64,000 nucleotides of DNA from Aequorivita echinoideorum (lineage in GTDB: Bacteria; Bacteroidota; Bacteroidia; Flavobacteriales; Flavobacteriaceae): NCBI RefSeq assembly GCF_018476645.1, contig NZ_JAHCTB010000004.1, positions 404,121 through 468,120 of the forward strand. Reading direction: 5' to 3'. Shown in pieces: positions 1 through 8,641 of this stretch. The notes under the pieces were generated by a model. That model saw only the letters and a program-made list of their open reading frames with translations. It had not been told where the DNA came from and ran no database searches. Position 1 is the first letter of the stretch; every line of letters starts with the position of its first letter. The translations under genes were made by a program, and so were the position numbers.

Positions 1-62
1 ATAACTAATTGCCAAAACTTTCAAAACACAATTTGTAATAAGTACTTTTAAAAAAAACCATT

Positions 63-479
63 ATGGAATCACGTGATAGTGTACTGTTGGGTTTGCGCCC
101 CGAAATTCCTTCCGCTAAAATTAACCCTTCGATGTCTGCGGATGAATATTTTCAAAATAAAACATTACGGCCCGTTATAAAACTTCAAAATGACCTTTTG
201 CTGGCTGCTTTTAACAACTATATCGCCAAACATAAAAACGTGTTTTACGATCTTTCCATTGAAAAGAAGCTGGACTACATTGAAAACGCCATCCATAAGG
301 ATATGAAATTCAGAAATTCTCTTAAAGGGATGGTTATTGGGCAATTTACCATTGAAGAATATGGTCTGTACGTCCAGAATTCCTCCGCACTCAACAAGCG
401 GATGATGGACCTTGTGCGGGAGCGCCTAAAGGATAACATGCTTTATTTTGAAAAAACCGCGCTCTTAGTTGCTCATTAA
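63..479 (+). CDS. Conserved hypothetical protein, 138 aa
   Basis: A complete small ORF with a clear ATG start. The product is soluble-looking, mostly helical by composition, with no signal peptide, membrane segment or cysteine cluster. A central conserved-looking stretch (about residues 22-45, starting NPSMSADEYFQNKTLRP) and a second one around KFRNSLKGMVIGQFTIEEY (residues 81-99) suggest a compact single domain. I do not recognise a named family or catalytic motif. It stands alone: the next gene begins 129 bases downstream and codes for an outer-membrane protein, so no operon role can be inferred. Confidence 0.8.
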   Translation: MESRDSVLLGLRPEIPSAKINPSMSADEYFQNKTLRPVIKLQNDLLLAAFNNYIAKHKNVFYDLSIEKKLDYIENAIHKDMKFRNSLKGMVIGQFTIEEYGLYVQNSSALNKRMMDLVRERLKDNMLYFEKTALLVAH

Positions 480-608
480 GAGTTACTTATTCCAAAAATA
501 CCGTAATTATTTAACACGCTAGCCTGTTAAATAATTTTTAAATTATCAATTAATCCTTCATTATGTTTCTTATTGTAGGTATTTTCGCCGCTTAATTAAA
601 CCAAAAAC

Positions 609-1874
609 ATGAAAAAAACAGTACTCGCTTTAGCCTTGTTAACGGCTACTTTCGCAACGGCGCAAGAAGAAGTTGAAAACTTTGATTACAACAAATGGTC
701 TATTGAATTAGGCGGTGGTTTTCACAAACCGAGCAGGCAGTTTGCCCCTGGTTATTTTACGCACACACCCAGTTTTGGGCAATTCAGCCTTGGTGTGCGT
801 TACATGCTTAATGATCGTTTTGGTCTTAAGGTTGATGCTGGTTACAGCACCATTGAAAATGACGACAACAGCCTTCCCTTTAAATCAAATTATTACAGAG
901 GTTCTCTTCAAGGGGTTGTTAACTTAGGAAATGTACTTCGATTCAGCGACTGGACCAACAGTGTGGGACTTTTATTCCACGGGGGTGCTGGATATTCATT
1001 GTTAAGCCCAAAAGAACCTATTGAACTTGATGACAACGATCCTATTTTTCACGTGGTTGGTGGACTTACCCCACAAGTAAAATTGGGTGAAAGAGTTGCC
1101 ATTTTTACAGATATTTCTTTAATAGGCAATGTAAACCAAGATTACACCTGGGATGGTACACAATTTACTGACGGCCGTGGTTTTAAAGGGTTTAAGGTAG
1201 ATTTTTCCGTAGGTCTTAATATCTACTTGGGCGGTAATGAAAAGCATGCAGACTGGGCACCAAGGGAAGATGTAATGAAAGACAGAGTTGCGGCGCTTGA
1301 GGAACGAGTGACCAAACTTGAGAATGACCTTTTAGATTCTGATATGGACGGAGTGCCAGATTACCTAGATCGCGAGCCGAATACCATGTCTGGTGTAACG
1401 GTAGACAGCAAAGGTGTTGCCGTTGATAAAAATAAAAATGGAATTCCTGACGAAATTGAATCTTCACTGGATCAAAGATTTGTTACCAAAGAAGAATTCA
1501 AAAAAAATGGACAAAACGGTGGAGTTGATGTTTCTGAATTGTTGAACAAAGGGTACGTTAACGTTTATTTCCAATTCAACAGTGATAAGCCAGAGACCTA
1601 TTCACTGGAAGCTATCAATTATTTGATTAAATATATGAAGGACAATCCTTCCGCAAATGCTGAATTGATAGGCTATGCAGATGAGCTTGGAAACCCTGAA
1701 TACAATCAAGAACTATCAGAAAGAAGAGCCAATAAAGTAAAGGAAATATTGGTTGCCTCTGGTGTTGCTGAAGGCAGATTGACCACACGCGGCGGCGGTG
1801 AAGACACTACCGTAGAAAAAGGGTCAGCCCCAGCGAGACAATTGGTGCGCAGGGTAACCTTCAGGTTAAACTAA
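609..1874 (+). CDS. OmpA family outer-membrane protein
   Basis: Signal peptide at residues 1-18 (MKKTVLALALLTATFATA), then an N-terminal region of about 190 residues with alternating beta-strand character typical of an eight-stranded OmpA barrel. Residues near 222-238 are a short coiled coil (RVAALEERVTKLENDLL), followed by one thrombospondin-type-3-like acidic turn (DSDMDGVPDYLDREPN). The last 105 residues are an OmpA C-terminal peptidoglycan-binding domain with the usual order: a strand (VYFQFNSDKP), the GYADELGNPEYNQELSERRA core and a final RRVTFRLN strand. The family anchors the outer membrane to the cell wall. It is monocistronic, followed by a clear terminator. Length (421 aa) is normal for Bacteroidota OmpA proteins. 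Confidence 0.93.
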   Translation: MKKTVLALALLTATFATAQEEVENFDYNKWSIELGGGFHKPSRQFAPGYFTHTPSFGQFSLGVRYMLNDRFGLKVDAGYSTIENDDNSLPFKSNYYRGSLQGVVNLGNVLRFSDWTNSVGLLFHGGAGYSLLSPKEPIELDDNDPIFHVVGGLTPQVKLGERVAIFTDISLIGNVNQDYTWDGTQFTDGRGFKGFKVDFSVGLNIYLGGNEKHADWAPREDVMKDRVAALEERVTKLENDLLDSDMDGVPDYLDREPNTMSGVTVDSKGVAVDKNKNGIPDEIESSLDQRFVTKEEFKKNGQNGGVDVSELLNKGYVNVYFQFNSDKPETYSLEAINYLIKYMKDNPSANAELIGYADELGNPEYNQELSERRANKVKEILVASGVAEGRLTTRGGGEDTTVEKGSAPARQLVRRVTFRLN

Positions 1875-1919
1875 TACAGATCTATTTGAACCCTTACTAA
1901 CCAACCGTTCAAATACATG

Positions 1920-1947
1920 GAAAAGCCTTCAGCAATGAAGGCTTTTT
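1920..1947 (+). terminator. Rho-independent terminator after the OmpA gene
   Basis: Ten-base stem AAAAGCCTTC / GAAGGCTTTT around the loop AGCAAT, ending in a T run. It lies 46 bases past the OmpA stop codon and in front of the convergent DUF2461 gene. Confidence 0.85.
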
Positions 1948-1971
1948 ACATTTATTTATGAAGCAACAGTT

Positions 1972-2661
1972 TTATTCCAAAAGCGAGACGCCATTTAAGT
2001 CCGTTGTTAACACATCACTCATATAATCAAAAAATGGCTGAAGTAACTTATAGTGGTGTAGCAGCATACTTTTGAATTCCGAAGAAAAAATTTCATCATC
2101 AGTATAGTTATGACTTACAAAAAAGCTTTTTAGTCTTATCAAATCTATATTTTCATCATCCTTTCTGAAGCCTTTGGGAGCTGTTTTTACGGTATATTCC
2201 TTATTAAAATCCCCAAATGCATTCTTAAATTCCCTATTATTTAAAATTTTTCGAATTTCTGATGTATCCATTTCAAATTCCTTTCTAATGCGCAGAAGGT
2301 CGGTAGGATTGGGGTCAAAAAAACCACCGGCCATATAGCTATTACCAGGTTCCAATCTTAGGTAATAACCACCGCGGCGTTGCAATCCAGCTCTGCTAAA
2401 GCTTACGCTTCGGTGGAAATTGTAAGGCATTTTATTTTTACTGAAACGAATATCCCGATTAATCCTGAAGATTTTTACTGTAGAAATTTCATCAAATACA
2501 TTCAGTCCTTTTTCAATTTCGGTATAAAACTTTTTAAGGGAATTTTCGTTTTTAAGATATTCTTTTTTATGTAATTGCATCCACTCACGATCATTATTCT
2601 CCTTTAAGTTTTTAAGAAATTCAAAAGTTTCGGGAAGAATTTTAATTTCAGAATTGTGCAT
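1972..2661 (-). CDS. DUF2461 domain protein (TIGR02453 family)
   Basis: Soluble protein of about 229 residues with the DUF2461 signature: an early LPETFEFLKNLKENNDREWM block, a KIFRINRDIRFSKNKMPY block and the RRGGYYLRLEPGNSYMAGGF block. The biochemical function of this family is not established. Upstream in-frame ATGs exist at 2730 and 2673, but both lie inside corA and the first would add a stretch that is only corA read in another frame. The ATG at 2661 directly follows the corA stop (2664), so I chose it. The tight spacing suggests co-transcription with corA. Confidence 0.85.
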   Translation of the reverse strand: MHNSEIKILPETFEFLKNLKENNDREWMQLHKKEYLKNENSLKKFYTEIEKGLNVFDEISTVKIFRINRDIRFSKNKMPYNFHRSVSFSRAGLQRRGGYYLRLEPGNSYMAGGFFDPNPTDLLRIRKEFEMDTSEIRKILNNREFKNAFGDFNKEYTVKTAPKGFRKDDENIDLIRLKSFFVSHNYTDDEIFSSEFKSMLLHHYKLLQPFFDYMSDVLTTDLNGVSLLE

Positions 2662-2663
2662 TG

Positions 2664-3752
2664 CTATAGCCATTTTTTTCTTTTGAAGTACCAAAGCAAG
2701 CCGAAGAAAACCAAAATCATGGCGCCCCAAAGGTAAAAGTAGCCGTACTTGAGGTGCAACTCCGGGATGTAATCAAAATTCATTCCGTAGATTCCCGCCA
2801 TAAACGTTAGCGGTATAAAAATGGACGCCATAATGGTAAGCACCTTCATTACTTCGTTCATTTTGTTGCTTATGGTGGTCATATACATATCCATCAGGCC
2901 CCAGATCATATCCCGGTATATTTCCACGCTTTCGTTTACCTGGATTATGTGGTCGTAAAGGTCATTTATATATTTTGAAGTACGCTCCTCAATGAGCGGG
3001 GTCTCTATTTTTTCCAGTCTGTTGATTACTTCCCGCAGCGGAAGCACGGCACGGCGAATTTTGAGGATTTCTTTTTTGAGATATTGAATTTCCTGCGTGA
3101 AGTCCTCATTCTCCTTATCATCAAAAAGTTTGTCCTCCAGCACTTCCACCTTGTTGCTCATAAATTCCATGACACTGAAGTAATTATCCACCACCGCATC
3201 GAGGATTGCAAACATCAAATAATCTGATTTTGCCCCTCGCACCCTGCCCTTTCCGTGCCCCAGCCGCTCGCGCAGGTCGTCAAAAACATCGCCCTCCGCC
3301 TCTTGAAATGTTACCACATAATCCTTGCCCACCACCATGCTCACGTGTTCGTTGATCAATTTTTCATTCTCGTCATAATGAAGCATTTTGAAAACAATGA
3401 ACAGATATTCCTCATATTCGTCAATCTTGGGGCGTTGGTTGGTAGTAACAATATCTTCCTGGATAAGTGGGTGCAGCTCAAAATGATTTCCCAACGTTAC
3501 AATATCCTGTACGTTGCTTAGTCCGTTTACATTTATCCAAGTTATGTTATCGGCATCTTCATACTTAAAGGCATCTTCCACAACGTTGGTCTGAAAACGC
3601 GAAAAATTTTCCTTACTGTAATCAATAATATCCAGCGTTGTAACGGTCGTGGTCTTCTTACCCGTATAGGCAACCGTGCCGGGCGTGAGGTTTTTTGCTT
3701 TTGAAGGGGCAATTTTGGTTGCCTTTTTCTTGATTCGGGCGGCTGTAGCCAT
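2664..3752 (-). CDS. corA: CorA family magnesium/cobalt transporter
   Basis: A 362-residue protein with a large cytoplasmic N-terminal domain and two C-terminal membrane helices. The diagnostic YGMNF motif follows the first helix (MASIFIPLTFMAGIYGMNF, near residues 308-326), and the protein ends in a short basic tail (KRKKWL). CorA channels are pentamers that take up Mg2+ (or Co2+/Ni2+) across the inner membrane. The N-terminus has an extra lysine-rich stretch of about 25 residues before the conserved domain. The gene is divergent from a sodium:solute symporter, and the intergenic region carries a seven-base tandem repeat that would lie in its leader. Confidence 0.93.
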   Translation of the reverse strand: MATAARIKKKATKIAPSKAKNLTPGTVAYTGKKTTTVTTLDIIDYSKENFSRFQTNVVEDAFKYEDADNITWINVNGLSNVQDIVTLGNHFELHPLIQEDIVTTNQRPKIDEYEEYLFIVFKMLHYDENEKLINEHVSMVVGKDYVVTFQEAEGDVFDDLRERLGHGKGRVRGAKSDYLMFAILDAVVDNYFSVMEFMSNKVEVLEDKLFDDKENEDFTQEIQYLKKEILKIRRAVLPLREVINRLEKIETPLIEERTSKYINDLYDHIIQVNESVEIYRDMIWGLMDMYMTTISNKMNEVMKVLTIMASIFIPLTFMAGIYGMNFDYIPELHLKYGYFYLWGAMILVFFGLLWYFKRKKWL

Positions 3753-3793
3753 AGATGTATGTTTATAGGTTTATTATGAATAGTATGCGCAAT

Positions 3794-3844
3794 GCTAATT
3801 GTTAATTGCTAATTGCTAATTGTTAATTGTTAATTGCTCATTGC
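3794..3844. repeat. Seven-base tandem repeat, about seven copies
   Basis: Consecutive units GCTAATT, GTTAATT, GCTAATT, GCTAATT, GTTAATT, GTTAATT, GCTCATT followed by GC, all exactly seven bases. The array sits between the divergent corA and symporter genes. A TATCTTTA box (minus strand, 3848-3855), one base off the -7 consensus TAnnTTTG, abuts it, so the array probably lies in the corA 5' leader. Confidence 0.85.
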
Positions 3845-3952
3845 TTCTAAAGATAACTAAATGCCATCGACATACTTTTTAATAAAATCTTAATTTAAAT
3901 GAAAGCTTTAAAGAGCGAAACATTTAACTTTAGCCCATCAACGTATCAAATT

Positions 3953-5683
3953 ATGCAATTAGCACCGCTCGACTGGGGCATCATCATCCTTTTTTTCGCC
4001 ATTTTTATTTTGATAGGATTACTCGTAGCAAAAAAATCTGGCAAAGATTCAAAATCCTTTTTCCTTTCTGACAGAAATATGCCGTGGTGGCTGCTAGGCG
4101 TGAGTATGGTGGCGACCACGTTTGCGGCGGATACACCCAACTTTGTAGCTGGGGTTATTCGCGAGGATGGTGTTTTTGGAAATTGGATATGGTGGAGCTT
4201 TCTGCTTACGGGGATGCTTACTGTTTTTTTCTATGCCAAATTATGGAGAAAAAGCGGAATTACTACAGATCTGGAATTTTATGAACTGCGCTACAGCGGA
4301 AAAAGCGCCGCATTTCTTCGTGGATTTCGCGCCATTTATTTAGGCATATTCTTCAACATCGTGATAATGGCAAATGTTTGCTTGGCCGCCATCAAGATTG
4401 GGCACGTAATGTTTGGATTATCATCCATTGAAGTTTTGCTGATTGCTTCACCGGTAGTTGTTATTTATTCAGCTTTTGGGGGATTGAAAGGCGTTCTGCT
4501 TACCGATTTTGTCCAATTTATAATCGCAATGGTAGGAAGCATTTGGGCTACCATTTATATTGTGAATATGCCTGAAATTGGAGGGATTAAAAATTTATTG
4601 TCAACTCCCGCAGTAGCCGCAAAAACTGCGATGCTCCCAGATTTTTCAAAACCTGAACTTTTAGTTCCTCTGCTTATTGTCCCTCTTGCGGTACAATGGT
4701 GGAGTGTTTGGTATCCCGGGGCCGAACCTGGAGGTGGTGGCTACATCGCCCAGCGAATGCTTGCGGCAAAGGACGAAAAACACGCCACGTGGGCCACGCT
4801 ATTTTTCAATTTCGCACATTATGCACTGCGTCCGTGGCCATGGATAATAATTGGTTTGGCTTCTATCATTATATTTCCAAATATAGAAAGTCTACAGGCG
4901 GCCTTTCCAGACTTAAATCCATCATTTGTAAAAAATGATTTGTCGTACCCTGCAATGCTTACTTTTCTACCCGCCGGACTTTTAGGAATTGTAATTACCT
5001 CACTTATTGCCGCATTTATGAGCACCATTTCCACGCATTTAAATTGGGGAAGCTCGTATGTGGTAAATGATTTTTACGTACGTTTTATCAGAAAAGAAGC
5101 AAACGGAAAAGAACAGGTAGCCGTTGGAAGGATTTCAACCGTATTGATGATGGTCTTGGCAGCGCTGCTCGCGCTCATTTTGGAAGAGGCACGGGAAGGG
5201 TTTGATCTGCTACTTTCCATTGGTGCCGGAACAGGTCTATTGTTTATCCTTCGCTGGTTTTGGAGCAGAATAAACCCATACAGCGAAATTGCGGCGATGG
5301 TAATTTCCTTCTTGATTGCCGCATTTTTCTTCATCAATGGAAAAATGGAAAACCCGCTTGTCGAAATGGAAGGTTATTGGCAATTGGTTTTGGGCGTGGT
5401 AGTCACAACAATTGGTTGGGTGATGGTTACACTGCTCACAAAACCATCAAATAAGCAAACTTTGGAAACCTTCAACAATTTGATTTTTGGAAACCAATCA
5501 AAGTTTAAAGGATTTGGAATGAAGATTCTCGGATTTTTTGCTGGGGTGTTTGGCGTTTATTGTGCACTATTTTCTATCGGAAATTTTATTTATGGAAATA
5601 ATTTACTGGCAACTGGATTATGTGCCGTAACACTACTTTGCGGATTTCTGATTATAAAATCATTCAAAAAAACTGATTTATAA
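3953..5683 (+). CDS. Sodium:solute symporter (SSS family)
   Basis: An integral inner-membrane protein of about 576 residues with 13 or more hydrophobic helices. The opening helix (LDWGIIILFFAIFILIGLLV) is followed by a conserved NMPWWLLGVSMVATTFAADTP block, the typical helix-2 region of SSS transporters that contributes to the sodium and substrate site. The substrate cannot be told from sequence. An in-frame ATG at 3899 would add 18 polar residues (MKALKSETFN...). Flavobacterial members usually begin just before the L-DW motif, so I prefer the ATG at 3953. It is divergent from corA and convergent with the SPFH gene. Confidence 0.9.
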   Translation: MQLAPLDWGIIILFFAIFILIGLLVAKKSGKDSKSFFLSDRNMPWWLLGVSMVATTFAADTPNFVAGVIREDGVFGNWIWWSFLLTGMLTVFFYAKLWRKSGITTDLEFYELRYSGKSAAFLRGFRAIYLGIFFNIVIMANVCLAAIKIGHVMFGLSSIEVLLIASPVVVIYSAFGGLKGVLLTDFVQFIIAMVGSIWATIYIVNMPEIGGIKNLLSTPAVAAKTAMLPDFSKPELLVPLLIVPLAVQWWSVWYPGAEPGGGGYIAQRMLAAKDEKHATWATLFFNFAHYALRPWPWIIIGLASIIIFPNIESLQAAFPDLNPSFVKNDLSYPAMLTFLPAGLLGIVITSLIAAFMSTISTHLNWGSSYVVNDFYVRFIRKEANGKEQVAVGRISTVLMMVLAALLALILEEAREGFDLLLSIGAGTGLLFILRWFWSRINPYSEIAAMVISFLIAAFFFINGKMENPLVEMEGYWQLVLGVVVTTIGWVMVTLLTKPSNKQTLETFNNLIFGNQSKFKGFGMKILGFFAGVFGVYCALFSIGNFIYGNNLLATGLCAVTLLCGFLIIKSFKKTDL

Positions 5684-5695
5684 AGAAAACCGTAA

Positions 5696-6442
5696 TTAGT
5701 TATCCCCTAAAATCAATGGCAATCCATTTTCACCAGAACCAACAATTACCGTTTTGGCATTAGTTGATTTTGAAAGCTCCAAAGTTGCCTGAATTCCCTT
5801 TTCTTTTAGGATTTTATCTGTTAAAGATGCGCTTAATATGGTGTTTGCCTTAGCTTTACCTTCCGCCTCTATTCGTTGGCGTTCCGCCTCTTTTTCAGCT
5901 TTTTCAAGCCTGAATTCATATTCTAAGGATTCCTGTTCTTGTCGAAGTTTTCTCTCAATTGCATCTTTTATGGTTGGCGGAAGGGTAACATCACGCACCA
6001 AAATTTCATTTAATTGAACATACTGTTTGTCCAAAATCTTCTTGGTTTCTGCATAAATCTCTTCTTGAATGGCATCCCGCTTTGTTGAGTATAACTGCTC
6101 TGGTGTGTAGCGGCCCACAACGCTTCTGGCGGCACTCCGTATTGCTGGTTGAATGACACGCTGAAGATAATCTTCCCCCTTTTCTTGGTGAAGTTTTGCC
6201 ACAGTACCATAAATGGGCTGAAACCACGCGGATGCATCCAGTTTTATCTCAAGTCCATTGCTGGAAAGCACCTGCATTTTTTCGCTTAACTCTTGCTGGC
6301 GCACTTCGTAAATAAAGACTTCATTCCAGGGCGCAATTACGTGAAACCCTTCGCCAAGTGGGGGTTCATCCGTTACTACTCCATTCCCAAAAGTTTCGTA
6401 TAACACGCCGGCGTGCCCCGCTTTTATAGTGACGGACGACAT
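5696..6442 (-). CDS. SPFH/prohibitin family protein, N-terminal anchor lost by frameshift
   Basis: A 248-residue SPFH (band 7) protein: beta-rich domain from about residue 10 to 150 (PPLGEGFHVIAPWNEVFIYE, then RSVVGRYTPEQLYSTKRD), a charged coiled coil (about 160-200) and a short C-terminal tail (LPLILGDN). Family members form membrane-bound rings and scaffolds and need an N-terminal transmembrane anchor. The ATG used here lacks it. In another frame just upstream (6443-6510) lies ATG plus codons for MDKLPKITIPVAIGLIF, then a stop. Adding one T to the T4 run (6459-6462) joins this to IVVIA and MSSVT, restoring a normal anchor. So this is either a sequencing error, a recent mutation, or expression from the internal ATG. 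Confidence 0.85.
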   Translation of the reverse strand: MSSVTIKAGHAGVLYETFGNGVVTDEPPLGEGFHVIAPWNEVFIYEVRQQELSEKMQVLSSNGLEIKLDASAWFQPIYGTVAKLHQEKGEDYLQRVIQPAIRSAARSVVGRYTPEQLYSTKRDAIQEEIYAETKKILDKQYVQLNEILVRDVTLPPTIKDAIERKLRQEQESLEYEFRLEKAEKEAERQRIEAEGKAKANTILSASLTDKILKEKGIQATLELSKSTNAKTVIVGSGENGLPLILGDN

Positions 6443-6510
6443 CGCGATAACAACTATTAAAATATAAGGCCAATGGCCACGGGAATCGTGATTTTTGGTA
6501 ATTTATCCAT
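6443..6510 (-). pseudogene. Frameshifted N-terminal piece of the SPFH gene
   Basis: Read on the minus strand from the ATG at 6510, this stretch encodes MDKLPKITIPVAIGLIF and then meets TAA. The sequence belongs in front of the SPFH ORF starting at 6442. A missing base in the four-A run at 6459-6462 (plus strand) explains the break. The restored peptide is a short polar start followed by a hydrophobic helix, as in intact prohibitin-family proteins. Confidence 0.75.
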
Positions 6511-6525
6511 ACTTGAAAATTTAAA

Positions 6526-8559
6526 TTAAATGAGGCCGTTATACTTTCGTATAAACCATTCCGCGGAAAGTGCCAGAACGATGAGTGCGAGCAAGTATTT
6601 CCAGTCTATTAACGGGACCACCTTCTGCTCTGCTTTTTCAACATTTTTAAAGGACTCGTCTGCCAAAAGCGTATCCACGAGTTTATTTGCCTCATTTATA
6701 AAATACGCATTTCCGTTGGTTTTTGCCGCAACGCGCTGTAGTTTTTCCACGTTTGCATTCAAAAATTGTTGCTCAACATTAAAATCTAAAATGGAAAAGT
6801 TTCCGCTGCTCGCAATTTCCTCACCTCGAACATTCACCGTATAACTGTATTCACCTGCAGGCAGTGAATTCAAATCCACTTCAAAGTAGTTATTTTTCAA
6901 TAGCATCGGGAAGACCGTCTGTACATTTGTTTCTATATTTTTTACAGAAATTTCCAAAGATGCGCGATTATCAAAAACATAATTTTTGTCAAAATATTGA
7001 GCTGAAATTTTGATGGGTGTATTATTGTAATAAAACGTTTCGGCGGAAACCTCAAGCCTACCCCTACGCTTATTTGAAGCTAAATATTGCACAAGATTTC
7101 CTATAAAATCATCAAAATTTTGAAAGCTTTCCTGTTCCATAAAATTATGGGCTCGCCAACGCCAAAATCCTTCACCATCCCATATAGCATCACGCCTTCC
7201 ATTAGCTTCCAAAGTAGCAAGCAGCGGGTTTCCGGTCTCAATTCCGTTGACCGTCTGTTTCAGCATTACCTCATGCGTTACACTAATTGAAAGCGCACCA
7301 AACTCTGTATGCAATGGCGGATAATTGGAAAAACCGATATCTTCAATGGCGAAAGTTCCGTAATTTGTATTTAATACAGCCTGAACATCATCGTTTTGGC
7401 TTGACGCCTCTTTGAGATAAGATTTTTGGATCTTATTTAAAAAATTCCAATCGGTCTGCAAGCCAGAAAAAACCAATGTATTTTTGTTCAATTTAGAAAT
7501 TTCCGAATATACTGAAGCAAAGCTACGGTCAGGCTGGTAAAGCATTATTAGTTGATAATCATTGAGTACAGAAGTAGCTTCCGAAGGATTTTTTACCGTG
7601 AACGTGCGCTGCTCGTTGCTTGTAATCGCTTTTTTGAGCGCACCCAAATCTGGATGCACAAGTTTGCTCACAACAAGCACATTGGTTGCCTGGTCTATCA
7701 CTTCAACCGCAAATTGCTTATTGTTGTTGGTTTTATTTTTCTCATTAGCAAGCGGTACTATTTGTGCCGTATATTTCTGAAGGCCTACACTACTCGCATT
7801 CAGCGTAAAATTGATTGTTTTTGAAGTTTCATTTTCTGAAAAATTGACACTTGTTCTGTAAACCGTTGCGGCACCTTGGGTTACAATAAATTCAGAGTTG
7901 ATGGCCTCTAAACCACTATACGTGAGAATTACCTCAACCGGAAATTGATTTTTCAGAAAAGCATACCGATTGGTATTAAGCTGTTCTATCTTGAGATCGG
8001 TATATTTTAGAGAGTCGCCAAGAATGACTGGATAGATTTTATTTCCATACGTTGCCGAGGAAAATTCATAATCGCTACCAAGCGTTTGGTTGCCATCGGT
8101 GATTAAAATTGTGGGTGCATTTTGATTTCTGAAAAGTTCATTGGCTTCGGAGAGGGCTCGGCTTATATTCGTATTTTTTTCATCAAAAGATAGTGAATCT
8201 TCATTGCCAAAATCACTTCCGAAGCTATAAAATGAAACATCAAATTTCTCAATCAAATCCTCATTTTCTTTCAGACTATTGATGAATTCCAAAGCATTTT
8301 CGGATTGTGATAATTCATTGATTGAATAAGAGTTATCAACAATTATAGGGAGCTTTGGCTTTTCAATAGTGTAAGTTTCACTTTTAAACTTGGGATTGAT
8401 AATAAGCAATAAAATAGCAAAAAGTACAACGAAACGAAGTGCGAAAAAAACCCAGCGCAGCGTTCCTTTTTGTTTGCTTCTAAAGCCATACATAAAACCA
8501 GCAAGCGCCAACGAAACAAGCCCTGCAAAAATTATATATATAATGGTTTCTGTGGACAC
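6526..8559 (-). CDS. VWA-domain membrane protein, 677 aa
   Basis: Two hydrophobic helices at residues about 5-25 and 34-58 open the protein. They are followed by a von Willebrand factor A-like domain with a MIDAS-type DNSYS motif (in LPIIVDNSYSINELS) and an ITDGNQT strand-loop. The middle is a long beta-rich extracytoplasmic region, and a final helix (WKYLLALIVLALSAEWFI) precedes a short tail. Such proteins occur in Bacteroidota as stand-alone inner-membrane proteins. The role is unknown, probably protein-protein interaction through the metal-dependent VWA fold. It starts 82 bases from fabG and may be read with it. Confidence 0.85.
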   Translation of the reverse strand: MSTETIIYIIFAGLVSLALAGFMYGFRSKQKGTLRWVFFALRFVVLFAILLLIINPKFKSETYTIEKPKLPIIVDNSYSINELSQSENALEFINSLKENEDLIEKFDVSFYSFGSDFGNEDSLSFDEKNTNISRALSEANELFRNQNAPTILITDGNQTLGSDYEFSSATYGNKIYPVILGDSLKYTDLKIEQLNTNRYAFLKNQFPVEVILTYSGLEAINSEFIVTQGAATVYRTSVNFSENETSKTINFTLNASSVGLQKYTAQIVPLANEKNKTNNNKQFAVEVIDQATNVLVVSKLVHPDLGALKKAITSNEQRTFTVKNPSEATSVLNDYQLIMLYQPDRSFASVYSEISKLNKNTLVFSGLQTDWNFLNKIQKSYLKEASSQNDDVQAVLNTNYGTFAIEDIGFSNYPPLHTEFGALSISVTHEVMLKQTVNGIETGNPLLATLEANGRRDAIWDGEGFWRWRAHNFMEQESFQNFDDFIGNLVQYLASNKRRGRLEVSAETFYYNNTPIKISAQYFDKNYVFDNRASLEISVKNIETNVQTVFPMLLKNNYFEVDLNSLPAGEYSYTVNVRGEEIASSGNFSILDFNVEQQFLNANVEKLQRVAAKTNGNAYFINEANKLVDTLLADESFKNVEKAEQKVVPLIDWKYLLALIVLALSAEWFIRKYNGLI

Positions 8560-8641
8560 TAAATTAGTTTCAAAATTAAGGTTTGGGAATTTTCAGCAAA
8601 TACATTCATTGCAGACTGCCGCTGAAAATCGTAAATTGAAA

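Noticed and set aside
1216..1467. ORF antisense to the OmpA gene
   Set aside because: It lies wholly inside a well-supported gene and its translation looks like low-complexity shadow sequence.
2662..2730. Longer start for the DUF2461 protein
   Set aside because: The extra N-terminal residues are encoded inside corA in another frame and do not resemble the family start.
3794..3844. CRISPR-like array
   Set aside because: The unit is seven bases with no spacers, so it is a simple tandem repeat, not a CRISPR.
6006..6237. Two ORFs overlapping the SPFH gene in other frames
   Set aside because: They are shadows of the SPFH gene; neither has a family-like composition.
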